From Chitinophagales bacterium (lineage in GTDB: Bacteria > Bacteroidota > Bacteroidia > Chitinophagales > Chitinophagaceae): 64,000 nt of DNA. This document shows, in pieces, positions 1-7,271 of this stretch. A model generated the notes under the pieces. The model saw only the letters and a program-made list of their open reading frames with translations. It was not told the origin of the DNA and made no database searches. Position 1 is the stretch's first letter, and each line of letters begins with the position of its first letter. The position numbers and the translations under genes were made by a program. The stretch is taken from positions 1,178,001 through 1,242,000 of the forward strand of contig JACJXP010000001.1 in NCBI GenBank assembly GCA_020636575.1, in the 5' to 3' direction.

Positions 1-561
1 AAGCTTATAGGCTGATGGTTTTACAGTGGCAGTAAAACGGGCAATATCTTTTGTGCTATCCGGCCGTAGCCCCCATATATCTGCATTGTTGTTCAATATT
101 ATCGTCCATGATAATGAATCCGGGATGCAATACAGTGTATAACGTCCTGGGTTTATCTGCCTGTTTTCAATGGTTACTGGTTTATAGATGGCCAGTTCAG
201 TAGCCTCATTGGCTCCCAGCCGCCACATTTCTCCATACCTGAGAATATCCTTAAAAAGCTGTCGGCCCTGCAAGTGAGGCCTGCTATATATAATTCTTGC
301 AGATGGCCCGGTTTTGATCGCATTGGCCATTTTAAGTTTGGGATAGTCTATTGGGTAATAGATCATGTCCATCGGGGAGATATCAGTACTCCGGTAAACC
401 TGCTTATAATTTTGAGGTGGATTGTTGGAGGCTGTATCCGATATTTTATCAAGTGTATCTTCTGCCGGCCCGGGTTTAGAAGTAGATGGATTGTTACAGG
501 CAATAAGGCTGTACGCAATGAATATTATGATAATGATAGCAAAGAATTTATTACTGCGCAT
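1..561 (-). CDS. DUF2911 lipoprotein, C-terminus cut by window edge
   Basis: This frame runs open for 187 codons from an ATG at 561 to the window edge, so the C-terminus is missing. The N-terminus is a lipoprotein signal with a lipobox ending SLIAC near residue 22. The body carries the DUF2911 pattern also seen in the upstream gene: SPMDMIYYP, RIIYSRP, RYGEMWRLGANEATE and GRYTLYCIP. The family's biochemical role is unknown. It lies 9 bp downstream of a second DUF2911 gene on the same strand, so the two are probably co-transcribed tandem paralogues. I am fairly sure of the family; no function can be claimed. Confidence 0.85.
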   Translation of the reverse strand, partial: MRSNKFFAIIIIIFIAYSLIACNNPSTSKPGPAEDTLDKISDTASNNPPQNYKQVYRSTDISPMDMIYYPIDYPKLKMANAIKTGPSARIIYSRPHLQGRQLFKDILRYGEMWRLGANEATELAIYKPVTIENRQINPGRYTLYCIPDSLSWTIILNNNADIWGLRPDSTKDIARFTATVKPSAYKL

Positions 562-570
562 TACTTTTTT

Positions 571-1143
571 TTAAAAATATACCGGCAATTCAGTTTTTAC
601 ATTATCCCAAATTACCACAAGTTTACACCCGGAAATGGTTTTTTCAAATACCATTGTCAGATATTCTGTACTGGTTGACAGTTTTTGTACGGCTACATTT
701 ACCCGGATAACATCTTTTTGGGCATCATATTTAAATGAGCCCCAGGTGTCTGTTTCTTTATTCAAAATAAATGTCCATGAGTTTTCTTCGGGTATTGTAT
801 ATAGGGTGTAGCGTCCTTTTGCAATCTTTTTACCTCCGATCTTTACATGCCTGTAAAATTCAATTTCAGTAGCTTCATTAGCACCCAACCGCCATACTTC
901 ACCATACTTTACAAGATTACCAAAAATTATTCTTCCTGCTTTAACGGGCCGGCTATATACGATCCTTGAAACCAATGGCTCAGTGGCTTTGCCCTGTATT
1001 TTTAGAACCGGGTATTTATCAGGATAGTAACTCATGTCCATTGCTGATTTATCAGCAGGGGGCAGGTTTTTTGTTTGCCCGATTCCGGGGCAACTGAAAA
1101 CAAGGACCAAAAAGCAAAAGATCAATATTTTTTTCATACTCAT
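571..1143 (-). CDS. DUF2911 secreted protein
   Basis: A 190-residue protein with a hydrophobic N-terminal signal, residues 1 to about 22. This could be signal peptidase I type (ending GIGQ) or lipoprotein type (VFSC). The mature part has the DUF2911 hallmarks YGEVWRLGANEATEIEF near residues 80-97 and KGRYTLYTIPEENSW near 106-120, and a beta-rich tail. The family is common in Bacteroidota and presumably periplasmic or surface exposed; its activity is not known. It is the upstream member of a tandem pair with the gene at 1-561. ATG at 1143 and ATG at 1137 are both possible starts. Confidence 0.85.
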   Translation of the reverse strand: MSMKKILIFCFLVLVFSCPGIGQTKNLPPADKSAMDMSYYPDKYPVLKIQGKATEPLVSRIVYSRPVKAGRIIFGNLVKYGEVWRLGANEATEIEFYRHVKIGGKKIAKGRYTLYTIPEENSWTFILNKETDTWGSFKYDAQKDVIRVNVAVQKLSTSTEYLTMVFEKTISGCKLVVIWDNVKTELPVYF

Positions 1144-1244
1144 TTATTTGTCAAGATGCCTACTGCGTAGTTCATGACGAAAAAACTTACTAAAACGTTT
1201 CAAAAACAAGATAGTTACAAATAAAACTCCCGGGATTTTGAAGA

Positions 1245-1838
1245 TCAATCTGTAATAAGTTCTTCAAACCGCTTACGAAAATGTGGTTTTGCATCGGCCC
1301 AGAAGTTGGTATAACAATCTTTCAGCCTTTCATAATATTCATCAAATAAAGAAAAAGCGGTATCCATTTCTTCTAAATATGCTGCCCTGTGCATTAATCC
1401 ATTCAAACTTTTCTGAATACCTTCTTTATGTTGATAATTGTATAGCCAGTTTTGTTTTTTCATCCAGGGAAACATTTTACCGAAGCGCTCCGGAAATATT
1501 TCTGTATACGGGTCAAGGGTCTCATACGTATCAATAGAAAATTCATATAAAAAGTTATCTGGAAACTCGGCCTCATCTGTTGCAAGAAAATGATCATATA
1601 TAATATCCACAATAGCACCGCTGTAAAGTCTGTAATAGGGTTTAAAAAATATCTTAGCTTCTTTAGAAGCAGGATGTTCATCCGTATATGCATCAATGAC
1701 CCTGTGCAAATGAATTCCTTTTTGTATCCCGGGGGAGAACTTCTCTTTTTGTTTCCCTTTTACATGATCACTTATCATATTACCCGCCAGGACTTCCGGG
1801 TGCTGAAAAGAAAGGTATGCATGGGCGAGGTAATTAAT
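1245..1838 (-). CDS. acpH: Acyl carrier protein phosphodiesterase (AcpH-like)
   Basis: AcpH-type proteins hydrolyse the phosphopantetheine arm from holo-ACP. Recognisable features are HLHRVIDAYTDEHP, the GAIVDIIYDHFLA metal-site region and WLYNY. The first ATG, at 1778, would remove the conserved family N-terminus. Reading upstream in frame gives INYLAHAYLSFQHPEVLAGN directly before MISDHVKGK, which is the usual family start with ATT (1836-1838) where ATG is expected. No ATG, GTG or TTG exists between the upstream in-frame stop and 1778. I therefore place the start at ATT 1838, giving 197 residues, close to the family length. The alternative is a start-codon mutation with use of ATG 1778. Confidence 0.75.
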   Translation of the reverse strand: MNYLAHAYLSFQHPEVLAGNMISDHVKGKQKEKFSPGIQKGIHLHRVIDAYTDEHPASKEAKIFFKPYYRLYSGAIVDIIYDHFLATDEAEFPDNFLYEFSIDTYETLDPYTEIFPERFGKMFPWMKKQNWLYNYQHKEGIQKSLNGLMHRAAYLEEMDTAFSLFDEYYERLKDCYTNFWADAKPHFRKRFEELITD

Positions 1839-1938
1839 AACTGTAGAATTTGTGTAAATGTAACGGTAAATTCAAAATGGATTTTATTGCTCAAATGTTA
1901 AGGAAAATTAACAATTACTGCCACTAATCACAAATGAC

Positions 1939-1969
1939 TTGCCGGGGGTACCCCGCCTTCCTACATTTA
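1939..1969 (+). promoter_or_regulatory. Candidate Bacteroidota promoter for a short transcript
   Basis: TTG at 1939-1941 is followed after 20 bp by TACATTTA (1962-1969), one base off TAnnTTTG. The flanks (AATCAcAAATgACTTG upstream, AATtCAG downstream) resemble the better promoter at 2122-2152, as if duplicated. The spacer contains the palindrome GGGGTACCCC. Confidence 0.35.
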
Positions 1970-1974
1970 TAATT

Positions 1975-2060
1975 CAGAAGAGTTCTTATTTCAAAATTTT
2001 TTTTGGTGTGTGGTAAAACAAGCCCTGATGCAGTCGCCAGCCGACGGTCAGGGTTTTTGT
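1975..2060 (+). ncRNA. Candidate small RNA between acpH and the PepSY-like gene
   Basis: No open frame explains this stretch. It begins just after a candidate promoter and ends at a strong GC-rich hairpin followed by five T. The predicted transcript is about 85 nt, with an AU-rich 5' half and a 3' terminator stem. It matches no RNA family I recognise. It could instead be a remnant 5' leader; the call rests only on promoter-terminator spacing. Confidence 0.3.
2020..2058 (+). terminator. Intrinsic terminator, no upstream plus-strand gene
   Basis: CCCTGA (2023-2028) pairs with TCAGGG (2048-2053). An inner stem GTCG/CGAC closes the loop, and TTTTT follows at 2054-2058. No plus-strand gene lies upstream in the window, so it must end a non-coding transcript or a leader. 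Confidence 0.6.
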
Positions 2061-2121
2061 ATTAATAAATGTTTCTCAACGTTAAAGTAATTAACAACCG
2101 CTTCCGTAAATCATAAATCAC

Positions 2122-2152
2122 TTGACCTGGCTTTAAGATCACTCTACTTTTG
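2122..2152 (+). promoter_or_regulatory. Bacteroidota-type promoter of the PepSY-like gene
   Basis: TTG (2122-2124), a 20-bp spacer and a perfect TAnnTTTG element TACTTTTG (2145-2152), about 40 bp ahead of the ATG at 2195. Confidence 0.65.
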
Positions 2153-2194
2153 AATCAGCATTATCATTATTGATAACTTTTAAAAATTAAAGCC

Positions 2195-2638
2195 ATGAAA
2201 AAAAGATTCTTAATTCTATCAACAGCGCTGACATTAGTTGTTGGTTCAGCATTTGCAGGAAATGTAACTGACGTAACCCAGAAAGTAAAAGATTCATTTA
2301 AGAAATCATTTGCCAATGCCCAGGTACTTGAGTGGAATGAAGCAGGAGATTTTTTAAAGGTCACTTTTCTTACCAATGGGGTAAGGGCCGAAGCTTATTT
2401 TACTGATGAAGGTGAATTGGCAGGAAGTATCCGTTCTGTTTTTGCTGATCAGCTGCCATTAAGTGTGGTTTCTGCGGTTAATACAAAATATGGAGAACCC
2501 GTATTGATGGAAATTTTTGAAATATCCAATGTTGAGGGTACAAAGTACCGTATAACACTGGAGTCGTCTGATAATAAGTATCAGGTAACATCCGATGCAT
2601 CTGGAAATATCGTTAGTTCAGAAAAACTTAAAAAATAA
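2195..2638 (+). CDS. PepSY-like secreted protein
   Basis: A 147-residue protein with a clear signal peptide, residues 1-21, cleaved after AFA. Two repeats of a PepSY-like fold follow (KVKDSFKKSFANAQVLEWNEAG and a later SAVNTKYGEPVLMEIFEIS region). This is the family annotated as putative beta-lactamase-inhibitor-like, PepSY-like proteins, which are abundant in Bacteroidota envelopes and of unknown ligand. It is a single-gene unit with its own promoter and a strong terminator. A paralogue with a lipoprotein signal lies at 53117-53539. The inhibitor name is structural only; no target is implied. Confidence 0.8.
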   Translation: MKKRFLILSTALTLVVGSAFAGNVTDVTQKVKDSFKKSFANAQVLEWNEAGDFLKVTFLTNGVRAEAYFTDEGELAGSIRSVFADQLPLSVVSAVNTKYGEPVLMEIFEISNVEGTKYRITLESSDNKYQVTSDASGNIVSSEKLKK

Positions 2639-2659
2639 GCATTGAAAATTCCATTTTAG

Positions 2660-2686
2660 ATCCCGCAATTAATTGCGGGATTTTTT
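2660..2686 (+). terminator. Intrinsic terminator after the PepSY-like gene
   Basis: A perfect inverted repeat ATCCCGCAATT/AATTGCGGGAT (2660-2681) is followed by a T run to 2686. TATTTTTG at 2702-2709 lies just beyond it. Confidence 0.85.
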
Positions 2687-2701
2687 ATTTCTGCAATACA
2701 G

Positions 2702-2709
2702 TATTTTTG
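2702..2709 (+). promoter_or_regulatory. -7 element of the DHS-like gene
   Basis: TATTTTTG is a perfect TAnnTTTG match 19 bp before the ATG at 2729. A -33 element is not evident because the expected place falls in the preceding terminator. Confidence 0.45.
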
Positions 2710-2728
2710 CGACTTTAAATAAGCTATT

Positions 2729-3703
2729 ATGAGTAAAGGACCGGTATCGCAGTTTATACAACATCATTTCCGCCATTTTAATGCAGCTGCTTTGATGGAT
2801 GCAGCAAAAGGATATGAAACTCATCTGAACGAGGGTGGTAAAATGATGGTAACCCTTGCAGGAGCGATGAGTACAGGAGAGCTGGGAATTTCGTTGGCTG
2901 AGATGATACGACAGGGAAAAGTAGATATCATCAGCTGTACCGGGGCAAACTTGGAAGAAGATGTAATGAACCTGGTGGCTCATAGTCATTACAAAAGGAT
3001 ACCCAATTACAGGGATCTTACTCCGCAAGAAGAATGGGATCTTTTAGAGAACCATTATAACCGTGTTACTGATACTTGTATTCCTGAGGAAGAAGCTTTC
3101 CGACGTTTACAAAAACACCTTGTAAAGCAATGGAAGGAAGCTGAAGCAAAAGGCGAAAGATATTTCCCGCATGAATTTCTCTATAAAACGGTATTGAGCG
3201 GTGAACTGGAACAATATTACGAGATCGATCCTAAGGATAGCTGGATAGTGGCTGCAGCCGAAAAGAACATTCCGATCGTAGTGCCGGGTTGGGAAGACAG
3301 TACTACAGGAAATATTTTTGCCAGCTATGTTGTAAAAGGAGAGTTGCAGGCCAGCACCGTGAAGAGCGGTATCGAATATATGGTTTGGCTTACAGACTGG
3401 TATCGGAATAATTCTTCCGGTAAAGGTGTTGGATTTTTCCAGGTAGGAGGAGGCATAGCAGGAGATTTTCCAATTTGTGTTGTACCTATGATGTACCAGG
3501 ATCTGGAATGGCATGATGTGCCTTTCTGGAGTTATTTCTGCCAGATCAGCGACAGCACTACCTCTTATGGATCTTATTCCGGAGCTGTTCCCAATGAAAA
3601 AATTACCTGGGGAAAGCTGGATATCAATACTCCTAAATTTATAGTGGAAAGTGACGCTACCATTGTAGCTCCGTTGATATTTGCCTGGATATTGGGTTGG
3701 TAA
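2729..3703 (+). CDS. Deoxyhypusine synthase-like protein
   Basis: A 324-residue protein of the deoxyhypusine synthase family, which transfers the aminobutyl group of spermidine to a lysine in the eukaryotic/archaeal enzymes. It has the N-terminal MMVTLAGAMSTGELG nucleotide-binding segment, SCTGANLEED, VPGWEDSTTGN, GGGIAGDFP and a C-terminal WGKL. The last holds the lysine (K296) matching the catalytic lysine of true DHS. Bacteria lack eIF5A, so the acceptor is probably different, for example a polyamine as in homospermidine synthases (inference). Monocistronic, with a convergent gene 4 bp downstream. Confidence 0.85.
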   Translation: MSKGPVSQFIQHHFRHFNAAALMDAAKGYETHLNEGGKMMVTLAGAMSTGELGISLAEMIRQGKVDIISCTGANLEEDVMNLVAHSHYKRIPNYRDLTPQEEWDLLENHYNRVTDTCIPEEEAFRRLQKHLVKQWKEAEAKGERYFPHEFLYKTVLSGELEQYYEIDPKDSWIVAAAEKNIPIVVPGWEDSTTGNIFASYVVKGELQASTVKSGIEYMVWLTDWYRNNSSGKGVGFFQVGGGIAGDFPICVVPMMYQDLEWHDVPFWSYFCQISDSTTSYGSYSGAVPNEKITWGKLDINTPKFIVESDATIVAPLIFAWILGW

Positions 3704-3706
3704 GAT

Positions 3707-4135
3707 CTATAAGTTCAATTCCCTTTTGATTCTGTTTGCTTCTTTAGCATGCCCGTAACCGGCAATAAGGAAATAAATGATCACAGCTTTTACTAACCAG
3801 CCGGAGATTGCTGCAGTTCCATTTGTAATTACGATCATATATGTCCAGATCCCAACCATAATAATTATGGCGGCTATCATTGCTGTCATCGGTTCTTTTG
3901 GAGCCAGTAATGAAAATCCGAAAAGTAAAAGAGGAACTATCAGTATGATCAATAAAGTGGTTAGTACAACTGCATTTGCAACAACTAATGCAAGCAGATC
4001 ACTTCCAAAAACAATTACAGACAATGTGATCAGGATGTTTTTTGTTTTCCTTATTTCTATTGCCAGTATTTCCTTTTGAGTTTCGAAATGGTTATCAAAA
4101 ATATTGCTCTCGGTATTGGACGTATTATCCATCAT
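3707..4135 (-). CDS. Small integral membrane protein of unknown function
   Basis: A 142-residue protein with a charged N-terminal stretch of about 30 residues, then four strongly hydrophobic segments (about 33-55, 57-80, 84-105, 112-130) and a basic tail (KEANRIKRELNL). I do not recognise the family. It begins at ATG 4135, directly behind the U-tract of the terminator that ends the M28 peptidase transcript. It converges with the DHS-like gene. Confidence 0.7.
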   Translation of the reverse strand: MMDNTSNTESNIFDNHFETQKEILAIEIRKTKNILITLSVIVFGSDLLALVVANAVVLTTLLIILIVPLLLFGFSLLAPKEPMTAMIAAIIIMVGIWTYMIVITNGTAAISGWLVKAVIIYFLIAGYGHAKEANRIKRELNL

Positions 4136-4168
4136 AAAAAATTAATCCGGGAGAACTTCCCGGATTAA
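4136..4168 (-). terminator. Intrinsic terminator between the M28 peptidase and the small membrane protein
   Basis: An 11-bp stem, TTAATCCGGGA (4142-4152) with TCCCGGATTAA (4158-4168), reads on the minus strand into TTTTTT that abuts the ATG at 4135. It ends the long minus-strand run beginning near murA. Confidence 0.8.
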
Positions 4169-4194
4169 ATATAAATCAAATTCAAGTGAGGCCC

Positions 4195-5739
4195 TTAAAA
4201 CCCTCTCGGCACTTCTAGCTTGATATCTCTTTTCAACATGTCATTACGATTGGCCATTTCCATGGCTGTATAAAACACCAACTGGGCTCTTTTAGCCATT
4301 AGGGGATAGTTGATCTTATCTGGGGTGTCAGTTGGCCTATGGTAATCGGCATGTGTGCCATTGAAATAAAATATAATGGGAACTCCTTTTTGGGCAAAAT
4401 TGTAATGATCGCTTCTAAAATAAAAACGGTTTGGATCGTTAGGGTCATTATATTTTCTGTCCAGTTTTAGCTTTGTATATGTACTATTTACCTGGTCTGT
4501 TATTGTAGCCAGGTCACTGCTTAATTTATCATCTCCAATGATGTAAGTATAATTGGTAGAGTCTTTACTTTTCAGATACTCGGTTCCTATCCGGCCGATC
4601 ATATCAATGTTCAGGTCTACTGTGGTTTTTTCAAGAGGATAAACCGGATGCTCAGAATAATAATGGCTACCCCAAAGACCTTTTTCTTCGCCACTCACTG
4701 TCATGAAAAGGATGCTTCTGCGAGGCCCTTTACCAGCTTTTTTGGCTTCAGCAAAGGCTTCTGCCAACTCAAGGATACCGGTTGTACCACTTCCATCATC
4801 ATCGGCACCATAATAAATATCTCCATTGCTTCTTTTACCAACATGATCGTAATGAGCAGTAAGCACAACATATTCGTCTTTAAGATCGGTTCCTTCCAAT
4901 AATCCCAAAACATTAGACACTTTGGTTACCTGGGTGGTCTTTGAATAACTAAGATCCACTTCTGCGTCATATGCTTTTGGTTCCAGGGAGCCTTCCTTCA
5001 TTTTATCTGCCAGTACCTTTGAGTCTTCGTTCATGATCTTGGCTGCAATGTTTGGAGATATGGTAAAGGCCAAAGGCATTTGTGTAGATCGATAACTGTT
5101 CATACTCCAGTTGCTATTGCTATTAAATGCTCTCCTTGGGAAATTGTTATAAACGAAAAGTATAGCTGCTGCACCATTTTTCATGGCAGCGTTCATTTTT
5201 CCAAAAGAGCTGGCCGGGGAACGAAAACCTGATTGTGAAGGTTTGTATCCTGTTGGGGTGCCATCAATGATCATAACAAGTTTTCCGGCTACGTTCAGGT
5301 CTTTATAATCATCCCTGTTGTCACCATCGCTGATGCCATAGCCCGCAAATACTACTTCTGAAAAACGCATTTCCGCCGGGTAGTTACTGGTCTGTGGCTG
5401 AAAATCTTTATCCAGTTCAAAATTTTGACCATTGATCACCATACCAGCTCCTGTCATTGAGTCCTTGTAAAGCGGGTAGTATTGTCGATAGCTATCTTTA
5501 TTGCCGGGTAACAGGCCAAGTGATTTGAAATGTGCTTCAATATATTCAGCTGCCTTTTCAAGACCGGGTGAAGGAGTATCCCTCCCTTCCATTTCAGCAC
5601 TGGCAATTGTATAAAGGTGTTTTTTCATGTCGGCAGCTGTAATGGTCGCCGCCATCTTTTTCGCAAACTTATCTTTCTTTTGTGCGTAGGTACATACTGA
5701 TAAAAGCAAGAAAGCAAAAAGAGGAATTCTTTTGATCAT
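4195..5739 (-). CDS. Secreted M28-family zinc aminopeptidase with PA domain
   Basis: ATG 5739 gives a classic signal peptide (MIKRIPLFAFLLLSVCTYAQ); a longer frame upstream lacks signal character. The 514-residue protein has a protease-associated insert (VVFAGYGISDG, GKLVMIIDG) and then the M28 core. Likely zinc ligands and catalytic residues are in LTAHYDHVG, YGADDDGSGT, SGEEKGLWGS, NIDMIGRIG and THADYHRPTD. These enzymes remove N-terminal residues from peptides outside the cytoplasm. It lies last in the run tatC-rpiB-peptidase, 78 bp after rpiB. Confidence 0.92.
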   Translation of the reverse strand: MIKRIPLFAFLLLSVCTYAQKKDKFAKKMAATITAADMKKHLYTIASAEMEGRDTPSPGLEKAAEYIEAHFKSLGLLPGNKDSYRQYYPLYKDSMTGAGMVINGQNFELDKDFQPQTSNYPAEMRFSEVVFAGYGISDGDNRDDYKDLNVAGKLVMIIDGTPTGYKPSQSGFRSPASSFGKMNAAMKNGAAAILFVYNNFPRRAFNSNSNWSMNSYRSTQMPLAFTISPNIAAKIMNEDSKVLADKMKEGSLEPKAYDAEVDLSYSKTTQVTKVSNVLGLLEGTDLKDEYVVLTAHYDHVGKRSNGDIYYGADDDGSGTTGILELAEAFAEAKKAGKGPRRSILFMTVSGEEKGLWGSHYYSEHPVYPLEKTTVDLNIDMIGRIGTEYLKSKDSTNYTYIIGDDKLSSDLATITDQVNSTYTKLKLDRKYNDPNDPNRFYFRSDHYNFAQKGVPIIFYFNGTHADYHRPTDTPDKINYPLMAKRAQLVFYTAMEMANRNDMLKRDIKLEVPRGF

Positions 5740-5817
5740 ATTATTTGGTATTAGGTGGCGATAAAAATAACCCCCTTTAACCAAAAAAGACAAGAAATGT
5801 GGATGATCGGTTGTCTA

Positions 5818-6279
5818 TCAGGCGCAGGCTATCTTATCTATCCTTCTTTTATGCCTTCCGCCCTCAAAATCGGTAGTGATAAACAGGGCCACCATTTTTT
5901 CGGCATCGCCTTCTCTTACAAAACGGGCAGGAATGCAGATAATATTAGCATCATTATGTTCCCGGGCCAGTTTTACTAATTCTTCTCCCCAGCAAATAGC
6001 AGCCCGAATACCTGCATGCTTATTAGCTGTCATGGCAACCCCGTTAGCGGAGCCACATAGCAGAATACCGAAAGCGGCTGATCCATCCTCAACAGCCGAA
6101 GCAACCGGATGAGCAAAATCTGCATAATCGGCTGATTCCTCGCTATGAGTGCCAAAATCTTTAAATGGTAATCCTTTCCCTTCAAGAAAAGAAATAAGAT
6201 CTTCTTTGTATTCGTATCCGGCATGGTCGCTACCGATGGCAATTGGTTTTGTAAGATCAAAAGATGAATGCATAATCAA
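5818..6279 (-). CDS. rpiB: Ribose-5-phosphate isomerase B
   Basis: A 153-residue RpiB, interconverting ribose 5-phosphate and ribulose 5-phosphate in the pentose phosphate pathway. It has the N-terminal IAIGSDHAGYEYK motif with the phosphate-binding DHAG, the active-site cysteine C75 in GILLCGSANG, the anion hole region ANKHAGIRAA, and ARFVREGDAEKM. The catalytic loop reads CGSANGVAM rather than CGTGIGM, a variant I believe is usual in this phylum. ATG 6279 and ATG 6273 are both possible starts. It lies downstream of tatC by 68 bp. Confidence 0.93.
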   Translation of the reverse strand: MIMHSSFDLTKPIAIGSDHAGYEYKEDLISFLEGKGLPFKDFGTHSEESADYADFAHPVASAVEDGSAAFGILLCGSANGVAMTANKHAGIRAAICWGEELVKLAREHNDANIICIPARFVREGDAEKMVALFITTDFEGGRHKRRIDKIACA

Positions 6280-6347
6280 AATATTATTCGTCAGGGAAAC
6301 TGATGTCTGATCACAAAATTACAAAACTTCAATTTGCAGATTGCTTA

Positions 6348-7202
6348 TTAACTCCACTCATCTGTATTCTTTGCTCTTTTTTTCTCAACTCTTGCAGCAA
6401 CCCTGATGCCTGCTTCATAAAGCAGGTAAAGGGGGAGTGTTACAATAGTGAGACTGAAAGGATCCGTTGTGGGTGTAATAATAGCAGCGACGATAAGTAT
6501 TACCACCAGGGCATGACGTCTATACTTGCGGAGAAATGAGGCTGTTAAGAAACCTACTTTCGCTAATAATAATATCAATAAGGGAAGCTGAAAGAGAATC
6601 CCGACACCAACAGTTGTATATGTGAAGTTTTCCAGATAATCGGAAAAAGTGGGTTTTATTTCTATTAGCGGGCTGAGCTTATAGGTAAAATAGAAATTAA
6701 CCATGAAGGGGGTAAGGATAAAATAACCAAATGCTACCCCGGCAAAAAATAGTAACGATACCCAGAAAATAATTCCTCTCGTTTTTTTAACCTCGGTCGT
6801 AGAAAGTGCGGGCCGTACAAATTTCCAGAACTCCCAAAAAACATAAGGGAATGCTACAATAAAGCCACCCACAAAAGCTAGTGTAAATGATGAAATAAAC
6901 TGCCCGGTCATTGTGGTTTCAATAAACTGGACCTGGACATTTCCAAAGCATAATCCTTCTCCCAATCCGATCTTTCGGCCAATTTCACAGAACCACTGAG
7001 CTGTGATAAAATCTGGTTTAGCGGGGGCAAACAGGATATCATCAACAACCTGGTATATAAACACAAAAACGGCAATGGCGCCGATGATCACAGCTATTAA
7101 AGAACGAATGATATGCCAGCGTAGCTCCTCAAGGTGATCTACGAAAGACATTTCAGCGCTTTTATCTTTATTGCGTTTGTCCAGAAAATCGAGCAGTGCC
7201 AT
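6348..7202 (-). CDS. tatC: Sec-independent protein translocase TatC
   Basis: TatC is the twin-arginine substrate receptor in the inner membrane. The 284-residue protein shows the family start SFVDHLEELRWHIIRS, the FIETTMTGQF periplasmic-loop region, six membrane segments, GGFIVAFPYVFWEFWKFVRPAL, and a last helix after ITPTTDPFSL. A loop of about 30 residues before VQFIETT contains two cysteines (WFCE, GLCF) that may form a disulfide. No tatA or tatB gene lies nearby. A perfect -7 element precedes it at 7222-7229. Confidence 0.96.
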   Translation of the reverse strand: MALLDFLDKRNKDKSAEMSFVDHLEELRWHIIRSLIAVIIGAIAVFVFIYQVVDDILFAPAKPDFITAQWFCEIGRKIGLGEGLCFGNVQVQFIETTMTGQFISSFTLAFVGGFIVAFPYVFWEFWKFVRPALSTTEVKKTRGIIFWVSLLFFAGVAFGYFILTPFMVNFYFTYKLSPLIEIKPTFSDYLENFTYTTVGVGILFQLPLLILLLAKVGFLTASFLRKYRRHALVVILIVAAIITPTTDPFSLTIVTLPLYLLYEAGIRVAARVEKKRAKNTDEWS

Positions 7203-7221
7203 CAGGATGTTTGTAAGTGGG

Positions 7222-7229
7222 CAAAGATA
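7222..7229 (-). promoter_or_regulatory. -7 element before tatC
   Basis: On the minus strand this reads TATCTTTG, a perfect TAnnTTTG match 19 bp before the tatC ATG. A -33 TTG is not seen. Confidence 0.4.
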
Positions 7230-7271
7230 ATGTGTATGAAGTATTGAATATAGAGACTTTGAAGATCACAA

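Noticed and set aside
274..678. Plus-strand open frame across the DUF2911 pair
   Set aside because: It lies opposite clear DUF2911 coding frames and shows no protein character of its own.
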